A DNA stretch of 37,251 nucleotides from a virus: positions 1 to 37,251 of IMG/VR virus record IMGVR_UViG_3300009551_000083. One strand, 5' to 3'. A model generated the notes under the pieces. That model was not told the origin of the DNA. It ran no database searches and saw only the letters and a list, made by a program, of their open reading frames with translations. The position numbers and the translations under genes were made by a program. Numbering within the stretch: the stretch's first letter is position 1; each line of letters opens with the position of its first letter. Positions 5,813 through 12,319 of the stretch are shown here, piece by piece.

Positions 5813-6285
5813 ATCATCGTCCCCACCTTGATCCTCGCCCCTGGCATCGGCAGTGCATCGGGATCGCCCACGTACACCTTGCGCAAGTCGCGGAAGCACA
5901 CGATGCGCGCGTCGTCGGCGATCACGCCTGCCGTGACCAAGGCATCTTCGGTCGAACGCAGCAGTTTGGACAGGTCCGGCTTGCGATCGGGCCAGCGCCG
6001 CGACTTGTGCGCGCTCGCAGGGCGCTGCAGCGTGAATACGATGCTGGCCATCAGCGGCCCGTCGAGGGGCGCGCTACGGTACGGACCTTCGATGCCGCCC
6101 ATCATCGCCAACATGCCATTGTCGGCCACATCACGACGCCACGGCTTGACCGCCTTGCTGTTTTCGACCAGCACGCCCTTGCCGCCACGCATGCCGACAA
6201 ACTTTTTGCTGCCCTGGGGCGCAGGTTCACCGTACACCGTGAATTCCACGACACGATGCTCGATGGGCTTGCGATCGCGTCTCAT
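5809..6285 (-). CDS. rusA: RusA-family crossover junction endodeoxyribonuclease
   Basis: A 158-residue Holliday-junction resolvase of the RusA family, which cuts four-way DNA junctions as a dimer with divalent metal. The beginning FTVYGEPAPQGSKKF is the typical first strand. The catalytic region is KPDLSKLLRSTEDAL...VIADDARI, with Asp104, Lys107, Asp114 and Asp124/125 as the expected acidic/basic set. Start ATG at 6283-6285 overlaps the upstream stop as ATGA; a longer frame upstream is a shadow. In phages RusA resolves recombination or replication intermediates before packaging. Here it sits just ahead of the lysis genes. Confidence 0.92.
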   Translation of the reverse strand: MRRDRKPIEHRVVEFTVYGEPAPQGSKKFVGMRGGKGVLVENSKAVKPWRRDVADNGMLAMMGGIEGPYRSAPLDGPLMASIVFTLQRPASAHKSRRWPDRKPDLSKLLRSTEDALVTAGVIADDARIVCFRDLRKVYVGDPDALPMPGARIKVGTMI

Positions 6286-6578
6286 TCGGGCAGCACTTCG
6301 CGGACGTGGATTGGATTGCAAGAAGCGTGCGGCATGAACTCGCTGGCGAACAACGTCGAACAAGTTGCCGTTGCTGGGGTTAGCCACCACTCCCGCGGCT
6401 TGTGCGGCTCTGGCGCGATGCGGTAGTCAAAGCTATCCCAGTTCCATGCGAACGCACTGGTGTTCTTGGGGTCTATGGCGTCGTCCCATTCAGCCCCGTT
6501 ATTGCAACTGAATTGAATCGCCTTGCCGTCAAGTGCGGCCTGCATAACGTACACTCGATATTTCAAATCTCTGTTCAT
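6282..6578 (-). CDS. Hypothetical phage protein with FDYRIAPEP motif
   Basis: A 98-residue protein of a type common in phages: an N-terminal RDLKYRVYVMQAALDGKAIQ strand-helix, then WNWDSFDYRIAPEPHKPREW. The motif YRI(K/A)PEP followed by a Trp-rich stretch recurs in short phage proteins of unknown function. Start ATG at 6576-6578 overlaps the upstream TAA as TAATG. No catalytic residues or membrane segments can be assigned. Confidence 0.75.
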   Translation of the reverse strand: MNRDLKYRVYVMQAALDGKAIQFSCNNGAEWDDAIDPKNTSAFAWNWDSFDYRIAPEPHKPREWWLTPATATCSTLFASEFMPHASCNPIHVREVLPE

Positions 6579-6841
6579 TACCCTCTCCAGTTCTTCGGCA
6601 ATCGTGGCAGCGGGAACACCTTGCTCCACGGTTCGCCATTGGCAATGCGCTGCGCGGCATCCTGCGGCATCGACGGCGGCAGGATCATGTCGTGGTAGTC
6701 GCCCATGGCCAGCGTCCCGCGCCAGGTGCCGCATGCGGTGCACACGCGAAAGTCGCTGTCGCCGCTGCGGCGGATCATGTGTGCAGGATGCTGGCACGAG
6801 CGCTGCGGGGCGCGGCTGGGGTAATCGGTGGCGTGGCTCAT
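6578..6841 (-). CDS. Zinc-ribbon-like hypothetical protein
   Basis: An 87-residue protein with one probable metal site: Cys16-x-His18 and Cys34-x-x-Cys37 (CQH ... VCTACGTW). The C-terminal half is Pro-rich and polar. It may bind nucleic acid or a host protein, but the function is unknown. It overlaps both neighbours (ATGA upstream, TAATG downstream) and is second in the leftward operon after the helix-turn-helix regulator. Confidence 0.7.
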   Translation of the reverse strand: MSHATDYPSRAPQRSCQHPAHMIRRSGDSDFRVCTACGTWRGTLAMGDYHDMILPPSMPQDAAQRIANGEPWSKVFPLPRLPKNWRG

Positions 6842-7053
6842 TTGCCGTTCTTCGGTCGATATGTCACGACTCGTTCGTATCCTACGGCATCCAGAATCTT
6901 CTCGCCCGGATCGCGGCGCCCGTTCAGCACGTCGCCGAGGTATTGCGGGCTGAACCCGAACGCCTTGGCGAACGCCGCCTGCGTCCAGCCTTCGCCATCA
7001 ATGGCGTTGCGCAGGTAGGACCGGAAACGGTCGGGAGTGAGAATTTGCGCCAT
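6838..7053 (-). CDS. XRE-type helix-turn-helix regulator
   Basis: A 71-residue DNA-binding protein, first gene of the leftward operon. Residues 23-48 (WTQAAFAKAFGFSPQYLGDV then LNGRRDP) are a classic lambda-repressor-like helix-turn-helix. The remaining C-terminal part is short and basic, with no peptidase or oligomerisation domain, so it is Cro-like rather than CI-like in size. AGGAAA precedes the ATG. A sigma70-like promoter and a symmetric dyad lie just upstream (7077-7116), so autoregulation is likely (inference). Confidence 0.87.
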   Translation of the reverse strand: MAQILTPDRFRSYLRNAIDGEGWTQAAFAKAFGFSPQYLGDVLNGRRDPGEKILDAVGYERVVTYRPKNGK

Positions 7054-7076
7054 CTGAAATTTCCTATGCGGATACG

Positions 7077-7116
7077 CTTGACAGCGGATTATCCATATGG
7101 CAGAGTATTTGTCAAG
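7077..7116. promoter_or_regulatory. Nested symmetric dyads, candidate operator
   Basis: Two palindromes share one centre (between 7096 and 7097): an inner CCATATGG (7093-7100) and an outer pair CTTGACA (7077-7083) / TGTCAAG (7110-7116), with 9 bases between each arm and the core. The outer right arm contains the -35 and the core touches the -10, so a dimeric or tetrameric repressor here would block the promoter. The adjacent XRE gene is the natural candidate binder. Confidence 0.6.
7088..7115 (-). promoter_or_regulatory. Sigma70-like promoter for the leftward operon
   Basis: On the minus strand: -35 TTGACA (7110-7115), 16-base spacer, -10 GATAAT (7088-7093). Transcription would start near 7081, about 28 bases before the XRE gene. 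The -35 is a perfect consensus and the -10 has one mismatch. Confidence 0.75.
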
Positions 7117-7363
7117 GCGGTGCGGCGTGGAAGGACACGCAGCGAAGTGAGAGGGTAGCTAGGGTTACTGTCGGGTTACTTACTGATACGCGAAGGCGTT
7201 TGTGGCTTAAACCTCAGTAATGCCGGAATTTCGACGGTCAGGCAGTCCGAGATACTGTAGCTGCGAGCCACGTAACGCGTTGGGCTGCGCCTCTCTGCTG
7301 AAGGCCCACGAGTCGGTATCAAGCCCGGCCACCGCCCCTTACTCAACCAGGAGTCATTGCGCC
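7117..7363. other. Divergent leader region between left and right operons
   Basis: About 250 bases without a convincing gene. It holds the GGGTTACT direct repeats (7162-7180) and a GC-rich leader with short complementary segments (for example TGGGC ... GCCCA around 7274-7305). I could not find a clear rightward sigma70 promoter, although the operon at 7364 needs one. The leader just before 7364 ends in a good AGGAG ribosome binding site. Confidence 0.4.
7153..7180. repeat. Short direct repeats in the control region
   Basis: GGGTTACT occurs twice (7162-7169, 7173-7180), 11 bases apart, that is one helical turn. A degenerate third copy GGGTAGCT lies at 7153-7160. The spacing suits a protein binding site on one face of the DNA. 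Confidence 0.4.
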
Positions 7364-7543
7364 ATGCATGGTCCGACCCTCACCCCCGCGCAGGCCGTCG
7401 CCTTCATCGTCGTGATTGCCGCGCTGTTCTGCACCATCGTGCCGAGCGTGTATGCGTACAGCGCCGCCAAGGCCGTCGTGCTGGCCGCCTGCGGCATCGC
7501 GCTGGTGCTGGCCGTGTACTTTCATCTGGAGGTGACGAAGTGA
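7364..7543 (+). CDS. Small two-helix membrane protein
   Basis: A 59-residue protein with two membrane helices (AQAVAFIVVIAALFCTIVPS and VVLAACGIALVLAVYFH), first gene of the rightward operon. ATG at 7364 is preceded by AGGAG with 10-base spacing; the longer frame from 7220 would read through the leader and is rejected. Early small membrane proteins in phages often block superinfection or disturb host envelope functions, but no family is recognised. Confidence 0.7.
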   Translation: MHGPTLTPAQAVAFIVVIAALFCTIVPSVYAYSAAKAVVLAACGIALVLAVYFHLEVTK

Positions 7544-7734
7544 GCGACGAAAAGGCTCCGCGATTCGTTCTTGATCCCATTGGGTGGATCAGTGAAGAAT
7601 CCTTGTGTCGGATGAAGTCTGGCGGCAACAAAAGCCGTAGCACTGTGCCGATCCATAAATCGCCGAGTGCCGTTTCAAAGTTTCCCGTATATGTAATTGC
7701 AAGTGTAAAAGGAGGGGAGGTTACTTATGGCTAA
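7540..7734 (+). CDS. Small hypothetical protein
   Basis: A 64-residue protein from GTG at 7540, which overlaps the upstream stop as GTGA and has GGAGG 7 bases before it. It is moderately basic and contains VLDPIGWISEES and KFPVYVIASVKGGEV segments; no family recognised. No membrane helix. It is the second gene of the rightward operon and overlaps the next gene by 8 bases. Confidence 0.65.
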   Translation: MSDEKAPRFVLDPIGWISEESLCRMKSGGNKSRSTVPIHKSPSAVSKFPVYVIASVKGGEVTYG

Positions 7735-7963
7735 TCGCCGCTCTTACAACGCCTGCCAGGCCGAATGGGAAGCGCGCAACCTGCCGCTGCTGCGGTCGCT
7801 GTACGGCAGCGATCCTGCGCCGGAAACGATCGAGGCGCTGTCGTCGTTCGCCGTGCATTGCCGGCAACTGTTCGGCGCCGTGCCGCAAAGCGATAACGAA
7901 CGCTATGCGGCGGAAGCGGCGATCGAAGCACAACAATGCGTCAAGGGACGCGGGGAGGATTGA
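7727..7963 (+). CDS. Small helical hypothetical protein
   Basis: A 78-residue, mostly helical protein (NACQAEWEARNLPLLRSLYG; ETIEALSSFAVHCRQLF). A GGAGGGGAGG run supplies the ribosome binding site. Its stop overlaps the next ATG as TGATG. No catalytic or metal motif is evident and the family is not recognised. Its position suggests an early function. Confidence 0.65.
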   Translation: MANRRSYNACQAEWEARNLPLLRSLYGSDPAPETIEALSSFAVHCRQLFGAVPQSDNERYAAEAAIEAQQCVKGRGED

Positions 7964-8424
7964 TGGGCCTTGATACTACACACGATGCATGGCATGGCTC
8001 TTACGGCGCATTCCATCGCTGGCGATCAATGATCGCTCGCATCGCGGGGCTTCCTCCGTTGGAATTGATGGAGGGGTTCTTTGCTCCGCAAGGAGTAGGT
8101 CATGGCGTTCCTACCTTTTATTTAGGCATTCATAACGATGAATTGGTCGTGTCCAGCATAAAACGAATTGAGGAATCATTGCCTATAAGATGGGACTCGC
8201 TAAAACCGTCCGCGCTCCATGAGCTTTTGTACCATTCAGACTGCGACGGAAGCATACCGCATACGCGCTGCAAGGCTATAGCCGACGCATTGGATAAACT
8301 GCTACCGCTGTTGCCTAATGATGATGCCGGTGGCCATATAGGTAACTGGAAGGATAAGACAAGTCAGTTCATCACTGGCCTACGCAAGGCAGCGAAGGCA
8401 AGACAAAATCTAGCATTTCACTAG
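7963..8424 (+). CDS. Conserved-type phage hypothetical protein with HSDCDG motif
   Basis: A 153-residue protein of a type seen in many phages but without a known function. Features: the start MGLDTTHDAWHGSYGAFHRW, an ELLYHSDCDGSIPHTRCKAI segment combining His, Asp and Cys, then a helix leading to LDKLLPLLP and a basic C-terminus. The Cys/His/Asp cluster could bind metal. ATG at 7963 overlaps the preceding stop (TGATG) with GGGAGGA just upstream. Codon use is more AT-rich than in neighbours. It is the last protein gene before the tRNA. Confidence 0.75.
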   Translation: MGLDTTHDAWHGSYGAFHRWRSMIARIAGLPPLELMEGFFAPQGVGHGVPTFYLGIHNDELVVSSIKRIEESLPIRWDSLKPSALHELLYHSDCDGSIPHTRCKAIADALDKLLPLLPNDDAGGHIGNWKDKTSQFITGLRKAAKARQNLAFH

Positions 8425-8486
8425 TCCACAACCACAGGAGGTCTATCGACATAAGCCACACATTCCCCCATGCAATGAGCTAGCGA

Positions 8487-8514
8487 GCTGCGGCGCCAGT
8501 GTCACGACCGCAGC
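8487..8514. repeat. Inverted repeat just upstream of the tRNA
   Basis: GCTGCGG (8487-8493) pairs with CCGCAGC (8508-8514) across a 14-base loop. It ends 8 bases before the tRNA 5' end. It may be a processing hairpin or part of a terminator for the preceding operon; no T-tract follows. Confidence 0.4.
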
Positions 8515-8522
8515 AAGAATTT

Positions 8523-8601
8523 CAGGGCGTAGCTCAGTCTGGTCTAGAGTCCCTGCCTTGGAAGCAGGATGTCGTAGGTTCAAATCCTACCGCCCTGACC
8601 A
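8523..8601 (+). tRNA. tRNA-Pro (anticodon UGG)
   Basis: A full cloverleaf can be drawn: acceptor stem CAGGGCG/CGCCCTG, D arm GCTC/GAGT, anticodon stem CCTGC/GCAGG with loop CTTGGAA (anticodon TGG), T stem GTAGG/CCTAC with loop TTCAAAT, discriminator A and an encoded CCA. The C1:G72 first pair is characteristic of bacterial tRNA-Pro. It would read proline codons ending in A or G and support late translation. No second tRNA is seen nearby. Confidence 0.92.
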
Positions 8602-8837
8602 TTATGGCAATAGTTATTGTGGCGACGGATAGGTCTGTCGAATCACAGTAGCAGTCGAGAATTCGACCGTTGGGTGAAACGTTGCTACACACCCGCGTGG
8701 TCCCGGCGATACGGGACACTTCATGGTCGCCGCCCTTGTGTCCCTGCGGGGCGCAGTTGAGCGACAGCCGGAGTAGCGATCCGGCCGGCGACCGCCTTGA
8801 ACCCTACGCGGTGAAAGATTCCGCATAAAGGAAAATC
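8602..8837 (+). other. Non-coding leader between the tRNA and the SSB-like gene
   Basis: There are 236 bases with no convincing gene on either strand. It contains GTCGA/TCGAC (8654-8667) and the folded element described at 8700-8793, and ends with an AAAGGA ribosome binding site for the ATG at 8838. I did not find a convincing promoter here. Confidence 0.45.
8700..8793 (+). ncRNA. Structured leader RNA, three-way-junction-like
   Basis: Seen by eye: hairpin GTCCCG/CGGGAC with a 6-base loop (8700-8717), then a closing helix GGTCGCCG (8725-8732) with CGGCGACC (8786-8793). Inside are two hairpins, CTGCG/CGCAG with a GGG loop (8744-8756) and GCCGGA/TCCGGC with a 7-base loop (8767-8785). The last hairpin abuts the closing helix, as in a coaxially stacked junction. 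It lies 45 bases before the SSB-like gene. It could be a cis-regulatory leader or a small RNA; no known class is recognised. Confidence 0.45.
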
Positions 8838-9649
8838 ATGTCACGCAGCAACCCGAACACCGGCAGCACCAATCCCTGCACCCGCTGGCACGACTGGAAA
8901 GGCGACAAGGGATTCGTCCACTACTACGACAAGGCCGCGCAGGCCAACGTCGACGTACCGCTCCCGTTCACCTTCATCCTGCTGGATGAAACGGCGACGG
9001 TGAAAGGCTGGCACGACGCCAGCGAATCCGGCATCTACGCCAACGAGGTCCGCGATACGCGCCAGGAGGTCTTTGTCGTCCGCGCCTTCAAGGGCGGGGA
9101 ACTGGCCAGCGGCCACTACGCCGCGATCCGCGACCGTGTCGGCGCGCTGGGCGGCAACTTTGTCGCCAACCTGTACATTGCTTATCGCGTCGGCGACACG
9201 TTCGAGTTGGGAAGCCTGCAGTTCAAGGGGCGGCCCTCAAGACGTGGATGGAATTCCGCAAGATGTCTCGCAAGGATGTGTTCGAGAAGGCCATCACGAT
9301 CAAGGCGGCAACGAAGGGGAAAAAGGGCAGCATCACGTACTACGTCCCAGAATTCACCCTGACGCCGCTGTCCGAAGCCAGCAACGCCAAGGCGCTGGAA
9401 CTGGACAAGGTGCTGCAGGCGCACCTGACCGCGTATTTTGCGCGCACCAAGGACCAGGCGGCTGGCATCTCGAAGGAAGACCTTGCAAAGGCCGATGCGG
9501 CATTTGCGCACGATCCGCAGCAGGTCGGAGAGGATGCGGTAGCCGAAGGCGAGGCGAAACGCCAGGTGTCACGCGCAACGCAGCAGGAAGCGCAGGGCGC
9601 CGAGGAAAAGATGTACGGCTCCGATCCCGACGACGAAATCCCCTTCTGA
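8838..9649 (+). CDS. Single-stranded DNA-binding-like protein, split by a -1 frameshift
   Basis: The N-terminal part runs from 8838 in one frame up to about 9230. The C-terminal part continues in the -1 frame to 9649. Joined at the GGGG run (9227-9230), the product is about 270 residues: a beta-rich N-domain (FILLDETATVKGWHDASESG; VFVVRAFKGG), LQFKGAALKTWMEFRK at the joint, and an acidic end SDPDDEIPF. That end is the typical SSB C-terminal tail that recruits replication partners. The unshifted first frame ends in a low-quality Arg/Ser-rich tail, which argues for one broken or programmed gene. Whether the shift is programmed, a mutation or an assembly error cannot be told here. Confidence 0.75.
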
Positions 9650-9699
9650 TCTGCGACTCAACAGGCGCAAGGACGCGCCACCCTAATGAGGATACGAAC

Positions 9700-9867
9700 A
9701 TGCCAAACGGCAATGGTAGAACATGGGAACAAACCAGCGGCGGCTGGGCGTCGCGCGAATCGACGCCGGACGAGTTGAAGAAAGACGCGCTGATGCAGAA
9801 GTGGGCACATGGCTTGATGGATTACAAGGCCGTGCTCAAGGAAATGCACAAGCAGAAGTTAGTCTGA
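9700..9867 (+). CDS. Small hypothetical protein
   Basis: A 55-residue hydrophilic protein (NGRTWEQTSGGWASRESTP, then a helical DELKKDALMQKWAHGLMDYK). GAGGA sits 8 bases before the ATG at 9700, and the stop overlaps the next ATG as TGATG. It is too short for confident family assignment. It follows the SSB-like gene and precedes a zinc-ribbon gene, so a replication-linked or regulatory role is possible but not shown. Confidence 0.65.
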   Translation: MPNGNGRTWEQTSGGWASRESTPDELKKDALMQKWAHGLMDYKAVLKEMHKQKLV

Positions 9868-10079
9868 TGCAACGCCAAGTTAAAATCGAGGGCACGCTGG
9901 CGGAATGTCCAGCGTGCAAGCGCCAACCAAAGCATTGGTTGGACATGCGCCAAGGCGGCACGCATGCGCTGGAGTGTTCCCCATGCGGCACGCGCACGCC
10001 ATTGTTTTCCACATTTCAAGAGGCGGTCGAGTATTGGGAACGACACGACCGACTGGAATACATAAGGGGTAAGGCATGA
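9867..10079 (+). CDS. Lar-like zinc-ribbon protein
   Basis: A 70-residue protein with two CxxC knuckles: CPACKRQPKHWLD and CSPCGTRTP, followed by TFQEAVEYWERHDRL. This resembles the restriction-alleviation protein Lar fold (Cys-x-x-Cys pairs and a T..EAV..W helix). Lar-type proteins modulate host type I restriction. The function is a guess from the pattern. It starts at 9867 and overlaps the next gene as ATGA. Confidence 0.65.
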   Translation: MQRQVKIEGTLAECPACKRQPKHWLDMRQGGTHALECSPCGTRTPLFSTFQEAVEYWERHDRLEYIRGKA

Positions 10080-10327
10080 ACGACGACTTTGAAGGACCGA
10101 TCGACGGCGGCATGGCATTCCCCGGCCGCATCCCGATCGGCAAGATTGACAAGACATTTGCCTACTTTGGAGGCATGTCCCTGCGCGACTACTTCGCGGC
10201 GAAGGTAATACAGGGGCATCTAGCAAACCCTTCGACAACAGAACATCCGTCATTCTCGCGCGAAGGCCTTGCTGCCGAAGCCTACTTCGTGGCCGATGCC
10301 ATGCTCGCGGCAAGGGGTAAGGTATGA
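10076..10327 (+). CDS. Conserved-type phage hypothetical protein
   Basis: An 83-residue protein with a recognisable phage pattern: TFAYFGGMSLRDYFAAKVIQ followed by a helix ending AAEAYFVADAMLAARG. Proteins of this shape (G(M/L)(S/T)LRDYFA near the centre, AYxxADAML near the end) occur in many phages and prophages and have no known function. It overlaps both neighbours by 4 bases, suggesting coupling with the nuclease downstream. Confidence 0.75.
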   Translation: MNDDFEGPIDGGMAFPGRIPIGKIDKTFAYFGGMSLRDYFAAKVIQGHLANPSTTEHPSFSREGLAAEAYFVADAMLAARGKV

Positions 10328-11145
10328 GCTTCGACGGCGAATCCGGTCACTGGTATACCCGCGACGGCGCCCCGTGCTACGAAGTGCCGGCGAAGTCGAA
10401 AGGCCCGGGCGGCATGCGTGGCGTCGACCTGCGCTGGGATCGGCACTTGAAGCTCGTTCCGAGCGTGACGACCGTCCTGAGTGTCATCGCCAAGCCCGCA
10501 TTGACGAAATGGCTTGTTGTGCAAGGCATCCTGGCGGCAATGACGGGCACTCGCCTTGACGGCGAGACGGACGAGGCGTACATCGAGCGCACATTGTCCG
10601 AAAGCCGCCAGCAGGTTGTGGACGCGGCCAATGAGGGCACCCGTATCCACGATGCAATCGAGCGCCACGTTGTCGGCAAGCCGTATCCCGAACGCTATAC
10701 ACCGCACGTTAACGCAACGCTCGCCGAGATTGCGCGACTGTTCCCCGACGTTACCGACTGGGTCAGCGAAAAATCGTTCGCGCACCCGCTGGGGTTCGGC
10801 GGCAAGACTGACCTGCACTCACCGTCGACGGGCATCGTGGTCGACTACAAAGGTCGCGACGGGGATTTTAGCGACGGCAAGAAACTGGCGTGGGAGCAGA
10901 ATGTACAGCTCGCTGCGTATCAGGTAGGTCTATGCTTGTGTGGCATCAAGGAATATCGTCGTGAATTTGGAATGGTCGAGCGCAGCCATCATGTCGAATG
11001 CGCCAACATTTTCGTCAGCCGCACACACCCCGGCATCGTCGCCTCTCACGTATGGAGCGCCGACGACATCGCTTACGGATGGCGCAAGTTTGAAGCCGCG
11101 CTGGCGTACTGGAAAGTTGAGAAACAATATGACGCCAGCTTTTAA
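10324..11145 (+). CDS. PD-(D/E)XK superfamily nuclease (RecB/Cas4-like)
   Basis: A 273-residue nuclease of the PD-(D/E)XK fold. The RecB-type motifs are visible in order: GTRIHDAIE (His109, Glu113), GFGGKTD (Asp163), VVDYKG (Asp174, Lys176) and QNVQLAAYQ (Gln195, Tyr199). These residues bind the metal and cut DNA. A single-domain phage enzyme of this kind is likely an exonuclease for recombination or for degrading host DNA. An N-terminal WYTRDGAPCYEVPAKSKG region precedes the core. It starts at ATG 10324 overlapping the upstream stop (ATGA). Confidence 0.88.
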   Translation: MSFDGESGHWYTRDGAPCYEVPAKSKGPGGMRGVDLRWDRHLKLVPSVTTVLSVIAKPALTKWLVVQGILAAMTGTRLDGETDEAYIERTLSESRQQVVDAANEGTRIHDAIERHVVGKPYPERYTPHVNATLAEIARLFPDVTDWVSEKSFAHPLGFGGKTDLHSPSTGIVVDYKGRDGDFSDGKKLAWEQNVQLAAYQVGLCLCGIKEYRREFGMVERSHHVECANIFVSRTHPGIVASHVWSADDIAYGWRKFEAALAYWKVEKQYDASF

Positions 11146-11161
11146 TTAACGGAGCATTCTG

Positions 11162-11320
11162 ATGAACGTCTGGCAATGCATCCCCTGCGGCAGCCAGTTG
11201 TGGCAGTTGTCCGGCACGCGCGCCATCTGCGCCAAGTGTGGCCGCATATCGGCGTCGATCGTGTTGAAGCTAGTGCCGGTCGAACCGACGGCGCAGACGG
11301 TTGAGGAGAACCAACAATGA
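11162..11320 (+). CDS. Small zinc-ribbon protein
   Basis: A 52-residue protein with two Cys pairs (CIPCGS at residues 6-11, CAKCGR at 23-28), a minimal four-cysteine zinc ribbon, then a hydrophobic strand and an acidic end. GGAG sits upstream of the ATG at 11162. The stop overlaps the next ATG as ATGA. Probably a nucleic-acid or protein-binding accessory factor; no family can be named. Confidence 0.7.
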   Translation: MNVWQCIPCGSQLWQLSGTRAICAKCGRISASIVLKLVPVEPTAQTVEENQQ

Positions 11321-11541
11321 AAGGCTACTGCCGCCGAGGCCACCTGATAGAAGGCGAGCGTGTGCGCAATGGCGTTCCTGGCCGGTTCTGCATCGTGTGC
11401 AAAAACCAATGGCGTCAATTGAGACGACGCCGGCCGAGCAAAATAACGGACCATCGCATCAACGAACTTGCCGGCATTTTGGCCAACCAATATTTTATAC
11501 CGCTGCCGATTAAGCTGCGGCTTAGCGAGGAATTTCGATGA
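11317..11541 (+). CDS. Small basic zinc-binding protein
   Basis: A 74-residue basic protein. Cys5 and His9 (CRRGHLIEG) and Cys25-x-x-Cys28 (FCIVCKNQW) can form a C-H-C-C zinc site, followed by an Arg-rich stretch (RQLRRRRPSK) and a helix. The pattern resembles the zinc site of phage HNH or DNA-binding accessory proteins, but no HNH residues are present. Overlaps both neighbours as ATGA. Confidence 0.7.
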   Translation: MKGYCRRGHLIEGERVRNGVPGRFCIVCKNQWRQLRRRRPSKITDHRINELAGILANQYFIPLPIKLRLSEEFR

Positions 11542-11804
11542 ACGGTTACTGGCTACTTGCTGCCATCGTTGCTACTTGCTTCGTCGTGGCGCTATTCGTG
11601 CCGCCGCGCTTGATACTGTGCATGGCGCTCGGTGCGGTCGCCGGCATACTGATACTGGCTGCCACCCGAGCTTGGCCTGCCGAGCCGTCGATATTCCTCG
11701 TCGCACTCCCCTCCTCCGGCAACGCGTCCGGCGCGTGGGTTGTCGTGCCGGGTGGGATGGCGTGGCGGACGGATCGGGTTTTTGCCAATGGAGGTGAGTG
11801 GTGA
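11538..11804 (+). CDS. Membrane protein with two N-terminal helices
   Basis: An 88-residue protein with two predicted membrane helices (YWLLAAIVATCFVVALFV; LILCMALGAVAGILILAAT) and a hydrophilic C-terminus (ALPSSGNASGAWVVVPGGMA). Function unknown; early-operon membrane proteins can act in superinfection exclusion. It starts at ATG 11538 (ATGA overlap). Its stop overlaps a GTG start as GTGA. Confidence 0.7.
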   Translation: MNGYWLLAAIVATCFVVALFVPPRLILCMALGAVAGILILAATRAWPAEPSIFLVALPSSGNASGAWVVVPGGMAWRTDRVFANGGEW

Positions 11805-12298
11805 GCGTTAGCACAAATGCAATGTTGGTCTACGGCTACGTGTGGGAAGACGAGGCCGATTTACTCAACCGAGAGGAAGAGGATGAAACCGAGTGGACGG
11901 AAGTCGTCGCGCGTCAACGCGGCATCGTTAATCCGTGGGATGCGTACCCGCCCGAGATTGAAGCGCTACCCTACGACCAGCGGCGCGAAGCCAGTGACCA
12001 ATGGTGCGACGAACATCGTGGCGCACTGAATATCTGGAATGACGCGAAGCAGGCGATAGCCGAGGAGTACGGCGTCGAGATTAGCTCACATGGTTCCGGC
12101 GAGTGGAGTTGTCCTGTAGTCAAGATTCTCGACGCAGGTTGGATAGCGCGACGTGGATACCCACAAAACTTGAGCGGCGAAGAACTCAATCGCAACCCGG
12201 AATGGGACAAGAAACTGGCTGACTTTTGTCGAGACCTAGAGATTGATTTGACGGAAGCGAAGGGACCGGGCTGGTTCCTCGCATCGTGGTGGTGCTAA
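11801..12298 (+). CDS. Acidic hypothetical protein
   Basis: A 165-residue, strongly acidic protein starting at the GTG 11801 (GTGA overlap, GGAGG upstream). It has a Glu/Asp-rich N-terminal region (EDEADLLNREEEDETEWTEV), a central WDAYPPEIEALPYDQR segment and a Trp-rich end (GPGWFLASWWC). The charge pattern is reminiscent of DNA-mimic or inhibitor proteins, but no family is recognised and this is only a thought. It lies between a membrane protein and two very small genes. Confidence 0.65.
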   Translation: MSVSTNAMLVYGYVWEDEADLLNREEEDETEWTEVVARQRGIVNPWDAYPPEIEALPYDQRREASDQWCDEHRGALNIWNDAKQAIAEEYGVEISSHGSGEWSCPVVKILDAGWIARRGYPQNLSGEELNRNPEWDKKLADFCRDLEIDLTEAKGPGWFLASWWC

Positions 12299-12319
12299 CC
12301 CCGCAACGGACTTGAGGTG

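Noticed and set aside
8523-8601. Attachment site at the tRNA
   Set aside because: A complete tRNA is present, but no integrase is adjacent, so integration cannot be inferred.
8534-8719. Minus-strand frame containing GFEPTTSCFQG
   Set aside because: This is the well-known spurious translation of the antisense strand of a tRNA gene, here tRNA-Pro.
9248-9649. Separate protein starting at ATG 9248
   Set aside because: Its first residues continue the SSB-like protein (AALKTWMEFRK precedes the ATG), there is no ribosome binding site, and the C-terminal part carries the SSB tail; it is better seen as the shifted second half.
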